Shown: positions 34,360 through 50,646, numbered from the stretch's first letter. The stretch is DNA of 64,000 nt from Scleroderma bovista (GCA_037178675.1 JAYMGJ010000085.1:21616-85615), one strand, 5' to 3'. The notes: generated from the letters alone by a model not told the origin. A program made the numbers and translations.

Positions 34360-37174
34360 CTACACTGCCATGAGCTTCGTTTCCAGCTCCAGCCTCTCTT
34401 CTTGCAGTGCCAGATGTTTTTCCACATCCAACTTCGTGCTATGCAGAGATGAGTCACAAAGACGGTCACATACAACTCGACGCACAATGTGTATCCACCT
34501 TGTCCATCATACTGTAAGACATGAGAGTGATACTTCCACAGAGACGATCGATGGGAAACGGTCAGCAAAGTGATGCCCAGAGTCGTGGCGTGCTCCATCA
34601 TTTTCCCTTCCACATCTAAAGGTACAAGTGACGTTGCTTCATCGAGGATAGCATACTGCAAAATATGAACAGAACGTCGAAGCCTTGGTTGGTAAGCGGA
34701 GTCACCTTTGGTCTATGGTAGAACAATCTGGCCCATGCAATCTTCTGCTGATCACCGCCGCTCAGGGTCTCCCTCCACTCTCGCGTCGCATCCCAGCCAC
34801 CTTCACGCTCCACGATGCCGTCCATCTGGACCACAGAAAGAACAGAAAGAAGATCTGCATCCCCCACGCCACCTTGCCCAGAAGTCAGGCCTACAGTGAG
34901 ATGAAATTTTCAACGTACTTACGATCTCTCATTTGTTCTTCTGAATGGGGGTAGATTACTTGGTCCCGCAGCGTGCCCAGCGACAGGTACGGTCTCTGCG
35001 GAATCAATAAGAAATCTGAAGCAGGCGGTTTCCGCACAATTCCTCCTGCAAATTGTGAGTTGACCAGCAAGTGGACACCAACTGAATTCATACCATAAAC
35101 GGGCCAGAGACCCCCGAGAATGCGAAATAACGACGATTTCCCTGAACCTGAAGCAAGTCAGGTATCAAATTGCAGTAACAATAAGATTTGGAACTACCAT
35201 TAGGACCAACGATGAGCAGATGTTCCTAGGAGGATCATTACGGTGGTTAAGTGTCATGAAACGGCAAATGCATACCCCAGGTTTCACGTTGAAAGTCAAG
35301 CTCTTCAGTAGCACATCTCCGTTGGGAGTGACAATGGGAACATTCTCGAACTCAATGTTCTCCGATAAGAAAACTTGTCCACGTCCAGATAAGACTGATG
35401 GAGTAATAGATGAGGACAAATATACTATTGGCTAATTACTTTGCTTACTTTCACTATTTTCTGCCGTCGTTGCGCTGTTCACCAATGCCTTGTCAAATTT
35501 GCCCTTGCGCACGTCGGACATGGTGTCCAATAGTAGAGAGACGCGGGATGTATAACCAGCCAGCTCAGCCAGATCCTTGTATGAATACATTACACGACCA
35601 ATGGCATCTATCCATGTTATCAGATAAACAGTGTCAGAAGTCAATATGACGCACCAGAGGACGAAAGGAGCAGTCTCCGGTTGGTAACGAAAGCTGAGAA
35701 AAGGAAATTGAAGACGACAGAAGTATTGAAGGACATTGAAAAACCTTCTGTTCGACCTCCAAGGTCAATATTGGTAGTTCCGGGTAATTTGAAGAATACA
35801 GGGATTGCACACACGACCAGCTTCAAGATCCCGTGAGTTGTGACGCCCATTACAGCAAGAGAAATCACGAACTCCAAAGCTTCCCCACAACCACTTGATA
35901 ATCCCTTCTTCTGCGCAAGCGTACCACCACCTCTTATTCATCACCTTCTCCTCATGTTGTACCAGGGTGAGATATTCCTTCTCAAGCAATTCCCTCTCCG
36001 TTTCCTCGCCGCCAAAGAATGCCACTTCTTCTGCGAACTCTACTAGGCGAGAGTGACCATGTCGTAGAGAACCTGCAAGGGCCGCGGACTGTGCAGTGTA
36101 AGTGCCGAATGATGGCGTCAATGCTCTGACTATGTACAACGTCAGCCTCGCACTGTTGGAGAAAGGAATAAACACACGTAAAGAGGATGACGCCTGTATC
36201 AAGACTGTTAAAACGATTAATGCTTCTGCGCCGACATTCTGTGCAAGCTGGTAATTATAAAGGATGACGTCGAGGATAGGCTTTGCCAAATTCGCATATA
36301 TTGCTGCGAGATGTGCAGAGAAGCGTTGGATATCATGGGTAATCATCCTGAAAAATGTCTATTGGTGACAATACAGAAGATAGATATGCGCCAAACGCAA
36401 CTGGTCGGGATTCTTTATGCGATCATCCAGATTGGCTGGTTGTGGGGTCAGGGTGATGGACGCTATGACACTCATTTACTCACACAGCTTGTAGTAAACT
36501 TTGCCTTCTGATCCTTCACCTTCCTCTCCGAGATACTGCTTCAAGACTTCGCGTGTCAGGCGTGTCCTATAAGCAATTGCGAGTTTGTTCTGTACATAGC
36601 TAAGCCAGCTGTTTGTCCACGTTGCTGGGATAGCAACAAGTAGCCACCGAATGATGTTCAGTAAGAACTGAAGAGATTGCCCGCGAACGAGAGAAGCGAC
36701 GATCCTATTTCCGCACACATTGGTCCCGTCGATTGCACATGTGGGTTAATCACAAAACTTACTTTCCGTCTAACGCCGCGACGTATAATGAGATTGCAGT
36801 CCGAAACACCAGTAAGGTAGAGTGCATCAAGAGAAGCAGCGCTTCCTTCGTCCAAATACCTGGGATGACGATGCGTAAGATGGCTTTGAGTCGGTTGTAG
36901 AATACGGCATCGACCTAGTAACAAGATCAATCCACTCATAGCCATCTTAGTCCGGGACACTTACCGCCACGCGAGGGGGCTTCTTCTCTCGGTCGGATGT
37001 AGGTGTTGCACTGTCCATATCCTTTCCCTTTGGGCTGGGCCGAGCCGCGACTCCTTTGTATGAGGCCAGAAGGACATAGAGTACGAAGCTGGTCATCAGG
37101 CCCCGCTGGACCAGGGGCCGATGAGTCGCATAGGCACGAGCCAGGTCGGCGATACGTTTCTGTGGAACAGCCAT
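34360..37174 (-). CDS. Peroxisomal ABC half-transporter, ABCD family (Pxa1/Pxa2 type)
   Basis: Imports acyl-CoA or fatty acids into peroxisomes as a heterodimer. The start chosen is [20 protein letters not shown] at 37174; a longer in-frame start exists at 37222. After a hydrophobic N-terminus come [39 protein letters not shown] and the family-specific loop [16 protein letters not shown]. The membrane domain ends near [20 protein letters not shown]. The nucleotide-binding domain shows [20 protein letters not shown], Walker [21 protein letters not shown] (split by an intron after GPNG, about 35155-35200), [18 protein letters not shown], signature [20 protein letters not shown], Walker [10 protein letters not shown] and switch His [13 protein letters not shown]. 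The C-terminus [20 protein letters not shown] is a short coiled coil. One half only, about 700 residues, as expected. Pxa1 versus Pxa2 cannot be decided. Confidence 0.94.
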
Positions 37175-37433
37175 TGCCCACGCATACGATGTAGCACTCA
37201 ATGACGCGCTCCAGGTGCCCACTCACGTCAGCTGTCAGTGCCAGTCGACGAGGTGGGATCAAAGTGTGCACTGCACCTCTGTCTAATCTGTCGACGTACA
37301 GACATGTGATTCATCGTTGACCGCTCGAATGCGGCGTCGCCAATACCCGAGTCGAGTTCCAATATTTGGTAGCTCGAGATCTTATGATCGCCGCGGCGAC
37401 GTCCTGTTGGTTGGTTTCCGCGGATACTTGATC

Positions 37434-38469
37434 ATGATTCTTCAACAGACAGATCCAACTCATCTAATAGACATACAAGAAGAAGTGCAATCTTCCACGG
37501 AACAACGCCGTGCTAACGATACCAGTGCTAGTGGAAATCCGATCACCCTTTTCAGTCCTGGGGACCCCATTATTGCGGTGGACTTGGATGATGTCCTAAG
37601 CCAGACGAACGCCGCTATCGCAGATTGTAAAGACGCATCTCACTATTAGCTATCGATGACCCCCTGATCGTAGCAACAGGGCACAACGACAACTATGGAT
37701 CTCCAGGCGAAATCAGTTTTTCCAACTTCTATTATTTCTATTACTGGAAGGTGAGCATTTTGTATCATTGCCAGCGGGCCACATTAATGCAGGGTGTATG
37801 TAACCATAGAATCCCTTCTGGGGCACACCCGAGGTTACCCATCGCAAAGTACGCGAATTCTACCAAACAGATTGGATCACGCAGGTGTTGCCTGTTCCAG
37901 GGGCGAAGGACGGTGTGGAAGCTCTGCGCCAGCTAGGCTATCGCCTCGTTATCGTGACAGCGCGAAACAAGAACGTCGAACATGTTAGTTGGCAATGGGT
38001 AAAACGCCACTTCGGAGACGCCTTCGAGTACATAATTTGTACTGGGCAGTTCGGCGTATACAAGGACTTCCATGCAAACAAGGAACACGAGATCGCGACC
38101 AAGTCGAGTAAAGCCGAAGTGTGCATCGATATCGGTGCCAAACTACTCATCGACGATTCTGTCGAGAATGCCATGGCGTGTGTAGAATACGTGACTCCAT
38201 CTGGAGCTCAAGGTGTGCCACCAAGCGTCCTACTTTTTGGTTCGTACGAGTGGAACAAGCGCTTGTCTCGACGGTCGACGGATGAGCGAGATGAAATGGC
38301 ATACGCCAACCGCGTCGAGGCAGAAGGCGGGAATCAGTTTCTTGAACGAGATGTCATGCTCTGTGAACAAGAAGTGGCGGCGGCGGATTCGAAACTGGTA
38401 AACCGGGTCAAGGACTGGAGTGAGGCTGTTAAGTATGTGGCAGCCGAGAAGGCCGTCGGCAGGTTGTAA
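37434..38469 (+). CDS. HAD-superfamily phosphatase, 5'(3')-deoxyribonucleotidase-like
   Basis: The start at 37434 (MILQQTDPTHLIDIQEEVQS) is chosen over an in-frame ATG at 37317 that would lie in the divergent promoter. HAD motif I is IIAVDLDDVLSQTN (nucleophile and acid/base Asp pair). The next part, HNDNYGSPGEISFSNFYYFY, follows an intron near 37627-37675, and NPFWGTPE follows a second intron. Motif II is YRLVIVTARN, motif III a Lys in ATKSSKAEVCIDIG, and motif IV AKLLIDDSVENAMAC. A helical Lys/Glu-rich tail ends AEKAVGRL. Similar proteins are widespread in fungi, without an established substrate known to me. It is divergent from the ABCD transporter with 259 bp between starts, so co-regulation is possible. 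Confidence 0.82.
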
Positions 38470-38872
38470 GGGTTGGCATTCATGATATACTTTCCCCTCG
38501 TCCGTCCGTTAGATTTCTGGTACGTGATTCATGATGTATCTATCCTGTATCTGACCTGCAACACGTCTCTGAAAGCCACTGCCCTGGACTCTTTTGAAGA
38601 AAGGGGAGACTAGCCCTCGACGAACGTGACGGATCGTAGTACAACACAAGAACATACCACCTATTATTCGATTTTGGAGAGAGATAGATTTGAACGGGAA
38701 TGGCGATGGTACTACGTGCATCCCGTATGCTTGAATGTCACCCCACTCGAATGGCATCCGTAGTATCTTCCCTGAAGTGCCAGCTATGATAAGATAACCA
38801 CGTGGAGCCGTGGGAGACATACTCCCAGCCAGAACCCGTCCAGTCAGTTTCGGACTTGCTCTACAGAGGGAG
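38470..38872. other. intergenic, likely TIP20 promoter
   Basis: Separates the HAD phosphatase gene from the RINT1/TIP20 gene. A minus-strand frame here (38509-38952) overlaps the start of the next gene and has no family resemblance, so it is treated as noise. Confidence 0.6.
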
Positions 38873-41800
38873 ATGTCTGCGCAGGCGGTACAACAACTCC
38901 GGGTGCCTCCAAGCGAGGTCCTTGCACACAGCTCAGCTGTCGATACCCTCAACGAAAAATTCCCTGATGCAGCTCACCTCGGGGACCTCGAACAAATCCT
39001 GCGCGAGGCAAGCGCAAACCAGGCTGCGTTGGAGCAACAGGTTCGTCTGTAAATTAGCCATTCACATACGGAATCGATGTCAACATGCAGTCAGCTCTCC
39101 GAGTCAGAGAAGAAACTTGATTCTTTAATCACGAAGACTCGAGTTGAAGCCATAACCCACCTCGAGAGTACCCGGGAGCTTTCCTCACATCGAGACAACA
39201 TCGAAGATGAACTCGCATACCTTACCCACACCCTTATTTCTTCCTTCAATCCCAATGATGAAGACAATGGACCAACCTTGCTGGAGGACATAGAAACCAT
39301 GCACCGCACCTTAAAGGAGCTGGAAAATGTCCGCGCATACGTTGCCGTTGTTGAACATGCACTTACTCTGAGGTAACCGTGTGCTTCATCACGACGGGTC
39401 ATTATAGCACTGACGGTAGAACGTAGCGAAGCGGCGGTATCGCAGTTGCGGAGTAGTGCCTCTCCGGTTTCTGCTACCTCAGCTTCTGTGTACGGCAAAC
39501 TGCACACCTTCATCGATGACGTCACACGCTCGTGTAGAGCAGTCGAAGATATAGGTAACTCTCATGGGTCTATTCATCTCACATCCTTCCTCGAAACAGT
39601 TCGCGAGAAGACTTGGGTGGATATGAAGGCCGTTTTATCCACGTATGTCTTGACCGATGCTTTGTCTCTCATGGTCATCGAATCATTGCTTATACATGCA
39701 GGGCACTTGTTTCTGCCTCCGAGAGCATCAACTGGCCGACGTCGGTCGACTTCCTTGCTGCAAGCAAAGAATCCCGTTCCAAGTTTGAACTAGCGTTCTC
39801 CGACTCACTGGCACTGCAAGACATGTGAGCCATTGTATGTTTTCCTCCACATTTTCAAGTCTCAATCCAATTTGAAGTGGCTGGACCTTGCGATCAAGTC
39901 CCCACGAACGTGAATGTCTGTATCCACTTCAGGCTTTGGTGCAACCCGTCGCACTACGCTTCAAGTACCACTTCGATGCGGAACGGGAAACAAATCGTTT
40001 GGACAAGGTCCAGTGGTTTTGTGGGTCTGCGTTCATCTCATGCTCACCATTGTCTACATTTAGCCCGAGTGGTACTTTACTCATATTGCTAACGTTGCGC
40101 ACGACCACCGACCGTTCATGGAGAGTGTAGCCCAAAGATTACTGATTGGTACAAGGTTCCAAAACGTCAATGCCTGGGTAAGTGCTTTTGCCACATTCTC
40201 AGCATGGTCCTGACACATTTTTCCAGCATCATTATGTCACTCTTCTCTTGGGGATCCTCGAACGAAAGATCAAACGCTCCATGCCAAAGCTCCTAGCTCA
40301 CCCTGCTCTGCTGGCACACACCATCTATCAATCTCTTGTTTTTGATTCTAGCTTGCGCGAGCTAGGCTACGAATTCGAGGGAGTAGAAAGCAAGAACGAT
40401 GAAGATATGGAAAGGGGAGGTATCAGCAGAACCATTCTTGACCAGAAAGAGTGGTTCGACGCATGGCTTGAAGGAGAGAAGAAGTGTACGTTTCGTTGTC
40501 ATGTGGAATGAGCCCGCTCACAGCCGTAAATATCAGTCGCAGATGATCAATATCACGAAATCATCAGCGCCTCTGATGCCTGGCTTATTGCCGACGACAG
40601 TCCAAGCAACTCCAGAGAGCGCGCCCGTTCACACGAGACTGATCTTAAGGCAACAAACTCATCAAGAAGAATAAAGGCTCTTGTAGAGCAGATCACTGGT
40701 ATGCATTCTCATTTATATAATTTCGTAGATCTCAACAATGTCACACTCGGTTTAGATCGCTACATGCCCATACCTTCTTTCCGTCAACGTACGCAATTCC
40801 TCATTCATGTTCAAGTTCCCGTTCTTGAAAGCTACCATTCCCGAATATTATCATCTCTTGACGCGTTTGAGACCCTCTCTTCTGCTCTCGTCCGCGCAGT
40901 GCCAGGTGCCCTAGGAGTTGATACAGCAAAGACCGATTCGAGGAGGCTCACTGGAGGTGTTGAGGGGACCCAGCGCTTGTGCAAGGCACTCTTGAGTGCT
41001 CGCTACATTGAAAATACGATGAAGGCATGGGGCGAAGAAGTTGTGTGTGAGGCGTTACTGCTTTCTAATTCCCTATGCTCACTATACCTCTTGAATCCGC
41101 TGTCCAGTTTTTCCTGGAGCTTTGGGCTGAGATCCATCGTCGCGCATATCTACGCACCAGAGTCAGAGAGCATCCATCTCTTCCTGAACCCAACACGCGA
41201 CTCCATGACGTGCAAGAAGCACCAGAGGGCACCATTTTCGAAGAGTTGGTGACACAATATGCGAAACTTTCTCTGCGAACGGAGGACATGCTCATTCAGC
41301 AGATATGTGGAGAGTGCGAAGCTGCTCTCAAACCACATTTCGCATCTTTGGTCAGGTGAGTCAGAAGCCACCCCCCTCCCCTACAACTATCTGGTTCTGA
41401 CCTGGTTGCCTTAGCGCTTCGAATGACGCAGAAGGGGCCACAGATGACTTGACGGTCCCCCCAACGCTCCTTCCCTCTATCGCACTCCTGTCTTCTCACC
41501 TCACGTTCCTCCGCACATCACTGCCCTCATCTACCGTTACTCACCTTTACAGGCGCATTGCGTCCCGCATCGCGGAGCACATCTTGCAGCGTGAGGTGCT
41601 TTTCCGACCAGGGCTCACCCGTATCTCGGGAGGGCGGCAGGTCTTCACGCGGAAACAGGCGCGCGCTGTCCATGCGGAATGCGAGCTCTGGGCAGAGACG
41701 TGTCAGGTCGCGCTGATCACATCTCGTGCACGTGCGGAGAAGCCATGGAGTAGGCTACTTGTTGCGGGAAGATTGATGGGCGCAGAGTTGCAGAGGCATG

Positions 41801-41952
41801 AACAACTATGTGAAATATTATTGGTCGAACACCGGGGACAGGGTATGGATGGAGATGAATGGGAGGACGCAGTGGATGAGATAACAGGGCTGGGATCAGG
41901 GGAGTTGGAAAGGGATGAAGTTAAGGCGGTGTTGAGACTAAGGAGTGATTAA
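38873..41952 (+). CDS. TIP20: RINT1/Tip20 family, Dsl1-complex vesicle-tethering subunit
   Basis: Subunit of the ER-localised Dsl1 (NRZ) tether for Golgi-to-ER COPI vesicles. It starts MSAQAVQQLRVPPSEVLAHS at 38873. The N-terminal coiled coil (EQILREASANQAALEQQV; RVEAITHLESTRELSSHRDN) is followed by LENVRAYVAVVEHAL, a conserved RINT1 segment. The RINT1_TIP1 domain runs from about 39930: QALVQPVALRFKYHFD, WHHYVTLLLGILERKI, AHPALLAHTIYQSLVFDSSL, RYMPIPSFRQRTQFLIHVQV, SYHSRILSSLDAFETL and HVQEAPEGTIFEELV-like VQEAPEGTIFEELVTQYAKL. The C-terminus, LYRRIASRIAEHILQREVLF, ends at 41952. About ten short introns are needed and exon edges in the 39800-40170 stretch are approximate. It converges on MCM3 with 154 bp between stops. 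Confidence 0.88.
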
Positions 41953-42106
41953 CCATTTTATCCTATTCCTACGTCTATGCACTTCTCCAATAGTCATCTT
42001 ATGAGGACACTACCAATACACGGGCAAGCTACAACAGACATGGAAAGCCGGTAACAAATAATGAAGTCCAACACGGGTATGGAGGGATATCTACTTGAAT
42101 TCATAT

Positions 42107-44920
<2,814 letters not shown>

Positions 44921-46001
44921 GGTTGGTGATGAACGACCGTGGCAAGTGAAGATTATTTGGAACAAGTTATTCAAACTTGGAGACGCGTTTCAATGGACGC
45001 GGTAAGACCTGCCCTAAGCATTCTTTTAGGCCACAAGTTTACAACTATAACACTAAACACAACTAAAACCCTAACATGAACATCCCGCATTTTACAGACG
45101 GTACACATGAGTCCCAATATACGCATTGCAACGGTGGCCAGCTAACCCAATGTATGTTAGACAGTGTGAAAAAGAAGTAGACACCACCAGGCACACCTTC
45201 AAGCCCCGTTTACTACCAGCCTGCCAGAGGTCCGCCAAATGCTGGAGTTGGGGGCTTTTATCTCTGTGAAAAATCGCACGGCTGAGCACCGAACGAACAC
45301 ATACCTCTACGATCCTCTTAGCAGGCTTCGCCATCGCCTGTAACGATGAGCCGATTAGCAATAATTATTTTGCCACCGATACCATAACTAACTGGAAGGC
45401 CGGACGAGACGTGAACAAGACACGCCAGCACAATAGTAACACACCACTTTGGAACGAACATCACTTGGGCAGTAATAAAACAAACGATCCAAATGAGGGG
45501 GGGAGGGGAATGTGGGAACAGACCAAGAACAGACAGCAGACATTTAGAGCGGATTCAAATCTGCAACTCCACCGCTTTCCCCCTGGTCACTCAGGAACAG
45601 GAAGACAGTTTCACGAGGTGTCTTCCTGTGAAGGCACTCATTAAACCTTCTGCAAAAATTTACCCTTGTTCGCATCCCTGAGAATGTAAATACATACACA
45701 GGTAGATGATTTGAACGGTGAACCCACTGGGAGACGCGACACGCATAATAAGAGGTCCCCATAACCACTGTATAAACGCGTCTCAGCCAAGGTCAAGCCA
45801 GAGGCCGTGTACCCTTGACATGTCCGACATGACCTGGCTCAGAGCCACTGGCCATAAATGGTACTGTCAGGCACACGTCCCAATACGACCTCAGCAGTTT
45901 CCGATGTCGAAGAACCATCTGCAATGGGTGCCATGCAAAGCATTGTGCAGAATTAGAATGGATATACATTCATAGCCCTAGCAATACAAACAAGAGTGTC
46001 C
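44921..46001. other. 1.1 kb intergenic, no gene seen
   Basis: Lies between the MCM3 start and the PRP17 stop. It contains only short open frames without resemblance to known proteins. It probably includes the MCM3 promoter and PRP17 3' UTR; I saw no RNA gene or repeat. Confidence 0.6.
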
Positions 46002-48058
46002 TCAATCCTTAAGGTCCGGCGTCAGTTGAATCCGTGTATTGAAGTCGTCAGTACTCACCCAAAGCTTTATCAGCCCGTCCCATGACGCTGTCACAACTTT
46101 GGACTGTGTGGGTGTTAATACCGAATACACGCAGACGACTGCGCTGCCTACCGTCTCATGTGGCAGCCACTCGTGGGCAATCACAACTTTGCTGTGTGCC
46201 TTGAGTCGCGCCTTCATCCGTCCCGTCTTCCAATCCCAGAATACAACATCTCCGGTGCTATCCCCGCTACTGATCCACTTCCCATCTGGTGAGAAGCCAA
46301 CTTGGCACGCATACCCTGCGACGGAATGTCCCGCAAACCGTTTCTTCCGGTTCTGCCGGAAGTTATCCGTGCTGTACACGAGAATCTGGTTATCCAGTGA
46401 TTGGGCCGCAAAGTACCTTTCTGTTTCCCACACTCAGCGGACGGCGTACAACGAAACAAATGACACTCACTAGAGGGGTGAAGGGTGACTGCAGGCATAG
46501 AGTGCATGTGGGGCTCAGCGATGTATTTTATTACCACGGGAATATCGAAGTCCCAGGCCCGGATCGTCTTGTCGTCTGACGTCGTCACGAACCGTCGGTT
46601 CTCGTCCACGAATGTGATCGTGTTAACGGGCCCCAAATGTTGATCATATTCCTGTGTAATATCCCCAGAATTTATGTCATACTACGACCGTGTCAAATTA
46701 CGCTCATTGTCAGCACATGGGGTACATTACCTGGATGATTTTCTTGTCCGACATACCAGCCAAGAAAATGTGCTGCTTGTCGTCGTCGGGATGGAACCGG
46801 ACAACGTATGGTGTCTTACCGTTACTAAACCGTTGCAGACACTGGCCCGTCTCAGTGTCCCACAGTTTCATCTGGCGGTCGTACCCACACGACAAGAATT
46901 TCCTCCCATCATTGGAGAAGGTAACATCCTTGACGGCTTGGACGTGGCCATGGAACGTGCGCAAACAGTTAGTATGATTGTACACGTCCCAAAGCTAAAT
47001 CAACGATGAATTCATTAATAACACGGAAGGATGGACGGCAACCAGTGTGGTGCATACCTTGATCTTAGTGTCCATAGATCCGCTGAGCAGGAGGTGGCCT
47101 GTGTCGGGGAAGAGCCGTATGACGGACACGCCTTGGGTATGGCCCGTCCATGTATGAACACAGACCTTTGGGATGAAGGTCTCCTCTGAGCCGGCCTCGT
47201 TTGCAAGATGAGGTGCCTCCGCGAGGGGAGGATGCATGTAGGTGCGGCCCTGATAGTCTGTCATGGACTTGCCATGGAAGACGGACATTTCCTGCCCCAC
47301 AGCCCCACGTTTTGGCTTGGCTTTTTTGCGGGGCACAGAGGGTTCTGGCTCCTCCTCCTCCTCTTCCTGGGCCTGATCTTCTGGTAGTTCTTCCACGCCG
47401 TCTAGGAATCCCGCCTGGTGTTCCCCGTCCCAAGCGGCCCATGGACCAACGTAGGCGTCTTCTCCATCAACGACATCGAGGTCCCCCTTGTTTTTCCGTT
47501 TCCGTTTGAGCTCCTTCTTCTGGGTTCTACTGGCTCTGAGGGCATCGATGGTAGCGAACCCGTTTTCGCGGGCCTTATCCAAGGAGCCAACGAGTGCGGA
47601 GGCATTTGGGTCAACAGATGGATTGGCGGAGTAACCGAGAATGGCGTGAGTAAGGTGCTGTGCCTTGAAGGCATGGTCGGACATGGCCTGTTCTTCAACG
47701 TGTCCGGCAAGTGCGTTTTGGTTGAGGAAACGGTTCCGATCACCAAAGGGGTTCTCGGGGCCTTGAAGGGGCCTGACCATATCAGCGTAGGGGATGTTGA
47801 CGTTCATCTGCGTGTCCGTGGGCCGTGTGACGAGCGAGGTCTGATGGAGGGGGTCCTGTTCTGGATGAGATTTTGGGTTAGCTTGGCTGCGGTTATACGT
47901 ACCTCTGTAAGCACATGAGGTGCGGCATCTGGGACGATTTTCTGTCCAGACACGTCTGTGCGGACTTTTTTGGCAACGGGGAGGTCGGAGATGCCAAAGG
48001 CGTCTGTCTGTATCGTGTCTCCGTCCTCGTCTGAGGAGTAGCCTTGAACGAGGGACAT
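46002..48058 (-). CDS. PRP17: Pre-mRNA-splicing factor Prp17/Cdc40 (WD40)
   Basis: Second-step splicing factor of the spliceosome. It starts [20 protein letters not shown] at 48058, typical of the family; a frame extension upstream exists but lacks similarity. The N-terminal region has [38 protein letters not shown] and the Prp17-specific [15 protein letters not shown]. Seven WD40 blades follow, including [114 protein letters not shown] and [15 protein letters not shown]. Introns of about 50 nt lie near 47870, 46990-47050, 46690-46730, 46430-46480 and 46095-46160. It is divergent from the Myb/C2H2 gene (264 bp between starts). Confidence 0.95.
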
Positions 48059-48322
48059 GTCTGGTTGACGGTGAGGCAAAGTGCTGGAGGAGTGGATGAC
48101 ATAAGCGGTGGACAGCCAAGCTGAGGTCCGGTGAACGTGCTTTTGTTGATTTTTTCCTCCTTTCATTCACACTGGTTTTCATTCATAAGGAATCGGGCGG
48201 GACATTGTCAAATATATACTCGAGAACGGGTGATGCGGTATATCGCAACCAGGACCTCGAGGTGCACCTATCTTAATAGCTGCACATTTACAATCTCCCC
48301 TTCAGGATCTATCTTATAGGCT

Positions 48323-50646
48323 ATGACGCCGGAGCGCAGTGTAAGTCGGCCGTGGACCGTACAGGAGGACGAGCTGTTGATTCACGCTGTCGCGGAGCAC
48401 GGGGAGAACGATAACTGGAAGCGGGTTGCGATGTGCGTCCCTGGGCGGACGAACAAGGCGTGTCGAAAGGTGAGCGGGAACGTTGTCGTTGCATCGTATT
48501 TTCTGCTGACTCTGAGCGTGTCAGCGATGGCTGCATTCGCTGGCCCCGGACGTGAAGAAGACAGCGTGGACGCCAGAAGAGGACCGGCTTCTGCTCGAGT
48601 TGCACGCTTTTCATGCTGGGAAATGGGCGGCGATTGCGAAGCAGATACCCGGGCGGACAGATGATGCATGTTCGAAGCGGTACCGAGAAGCGCTCGATCC
48701 CCAGCTCAAGAAGGGCGAGTGGACGGCAGAGGAAGACGCGCAGCTGTTGCAGGCCTATGGACAGTTCGGCGGCCGCTGGGGACTCGTCGGTCAGCAGCTT
48801 CAACGCAGTGGACTCGGGTGTCGCAACAGGTTGTTTACCCTGCTTCTTGATCGGTTCCGATGTGCACTTTGTTGACCTCATTTCAGGTGGCGCCTCCTCG
48901 AAAGGAAACGATCTGCTTCACAAAAGCAGGACTTGTCGCTCGACTTCAGCATGGAACAGCAGCCACCGCCACCGCAACCACCACAACCTTACTGGGAAAA
49001 CAACATGCCCGTCCCTCCCTCTGCGCCATTCCCATACACGTCGTCATCGTTGAGCACCGCTCTCATCGACCCCGTCACTCAGCAGTATTCAGACTACGCA
49101 TCGTCCTCCATGTCATTGGGCTCGACGTACGCCAACTTGCCCAGTACCTCCACCTCTCCGGCATCCCATCCCGTCGATTTTGCCACTACTGCCATGTACG
49201 AGGAAAGTGCGAGGCAGTTTGATCAGCTCCACCGACACACTCCCGTCTCCGTCTCCGATGATTACTACATGACGCCTGGAACAAACGAGGATCGTCGCAT
49301 GTCGCATCATCAGCCTTCTTTCCCTCTCCAGCACCCTGACCGCATTCAATCCTCGCTGCAGCGATCAGATCTTTTCTATCAGCCGTACACTTCACGTGAC
49401 CAGCCATGTGAACCCACCATGGTACTCCATCAACCACGCGCCCAATACTATGACGAACTACTCCCAGACTCGCTGTCGCTGCCTTCGCGCCCGCCGACGT
49501 CCACTCAACACACCCTACAGTACGCTCAGCAGCAGTCTGACCATCTCGTCCACTACACTCCGCCTTCTACTCCTCAGCAAGATCTTGGTTCGACCATAGA
49601 GCGGTTTTACCCATCTACATCACAGCAGCACAGTTCCCTCGTCCACCGATCAACGCCATCGCTCAGATCCTCTCTCAGTTCCCCGTATCCAAAACAGCCT
49701 GTGCTGGACACGTTTCCACCAACACAGGACGAACCCAACGCGTCTGTCGGCCGTGCGAGACAACGCGCTCGGCCAGCTGCACCACGGAAACGCCCTGATG
49801 CTCAGGCACCACTCCGCCTATCATCTGATCTCCCCGCTACTTCCGAGTACGTATTTACGTCTCCATTCGATTGTTTATAATTCATTGATGATGACGCTCG
49901 CAGTCCTTCCATCAAACCATATGCCTGCGGTCACGAAAGCTGCTGGCCGGCCAGTGCATCCATAGGTCGTGCTTGCTACGCGATGTCGCGTGGTCTTTCC
50001 GATCACACCAAGGCGGAACATCCTGATGACGTAGGGGGGGATAGACCCTATCGATGCGGGCTCGAGGGTTGTGGCAAATCATGGAAGGTAAGCGATTGAT
50101 GGTGATCGTGAGCTGTCAGTGACGTCGTCTCTTAGAGTATCAATGGTCTGCAGTATCACCTGCAAATGTGAGCCCATCATAACTTGCGACCCCTCACACA
50201 CCTGCTGAGCGTTTAATTTATAGTTCAAAGGCACACTTTCAGCACGCGATCACCAATACGTATCTGGTTCCGTACATCGATGGGTTGTCGGTCCCCTTAT
50301 CCGCCGAGGCGTCGACGTCCACCGAGACGGAGCCAAAGAAGAAGCAGTACACTTGTCCACACGAAAATTGCCCAAACCGGTACAAGCAACTAAGTGGGCT
50401 GCGCTACCATCTGGCACACGTCAGTCGCCATCTACTTATGTAGTCTGCATGCTGACATCTTCACCCCTTGTTGGATCACAGGGTCATCCCGCAGACCTGC
50501 CCGCCCAGCTAGACCATGTGCCACCCGCATTGAGCCGAAAACTAGAGGAGAAGATGCGCATGCAGCCCCAGGCCCAAGGCGGCACTCATTCTCCGCAAGC
50601 ATCATCGGCAGGGCTTCAGCAGCAACAGCCGCACAAAAGACAGTAG
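48323..50646 (+). CDS. Three-repeat Myb protein with C-terminal C2H2-like fingers
   Basis: Putative nuclear DNA-binding protein. Three Myb/SANT repeats lie at 48340-48900: RPWTVQEDELLIHAVAEHGE, then RWLHSLAPDVKKTAWTPEED with AGKWAAIAKQIPGRTDDACS, then GEWTAEEDAQLLQAYGQFGG ending CRNRW. The intron at about 48471-48525 splices RKRWLH in phase. A roughly 300-residue Gln/Pro/Ser-rich linker follows. An intron at 49852-49904 (donor GTACGT, acceptor CGCAG) joins in phase to KPYACGHESCW, then YRCGLEGCGKSWKSINGLQY with HLQISKAHF, and YTCPHENCPNRYKQLSGLRY with HLAHGH. These resemble the split fingers of the SFP1 type. The tail is Gln-rich and ends QQQQPHKRQ. Both parts belong to one frame only if that intron is real; otherwise two genes are fused in this model. 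No named orthologue is recognised. Confidence 0.8.

Noticed and set aside
38509..38952. 147-codon minus-strand open frame
   Set aside because: It overlaps the start of the RINT1/TIP20 gene in antisense and shows no conserved motif.
47418..47918. 166-codon plus-strand open frame
   Set aside because: Antisense to the PRP17 N-terminal region, an effect of biased codon use.
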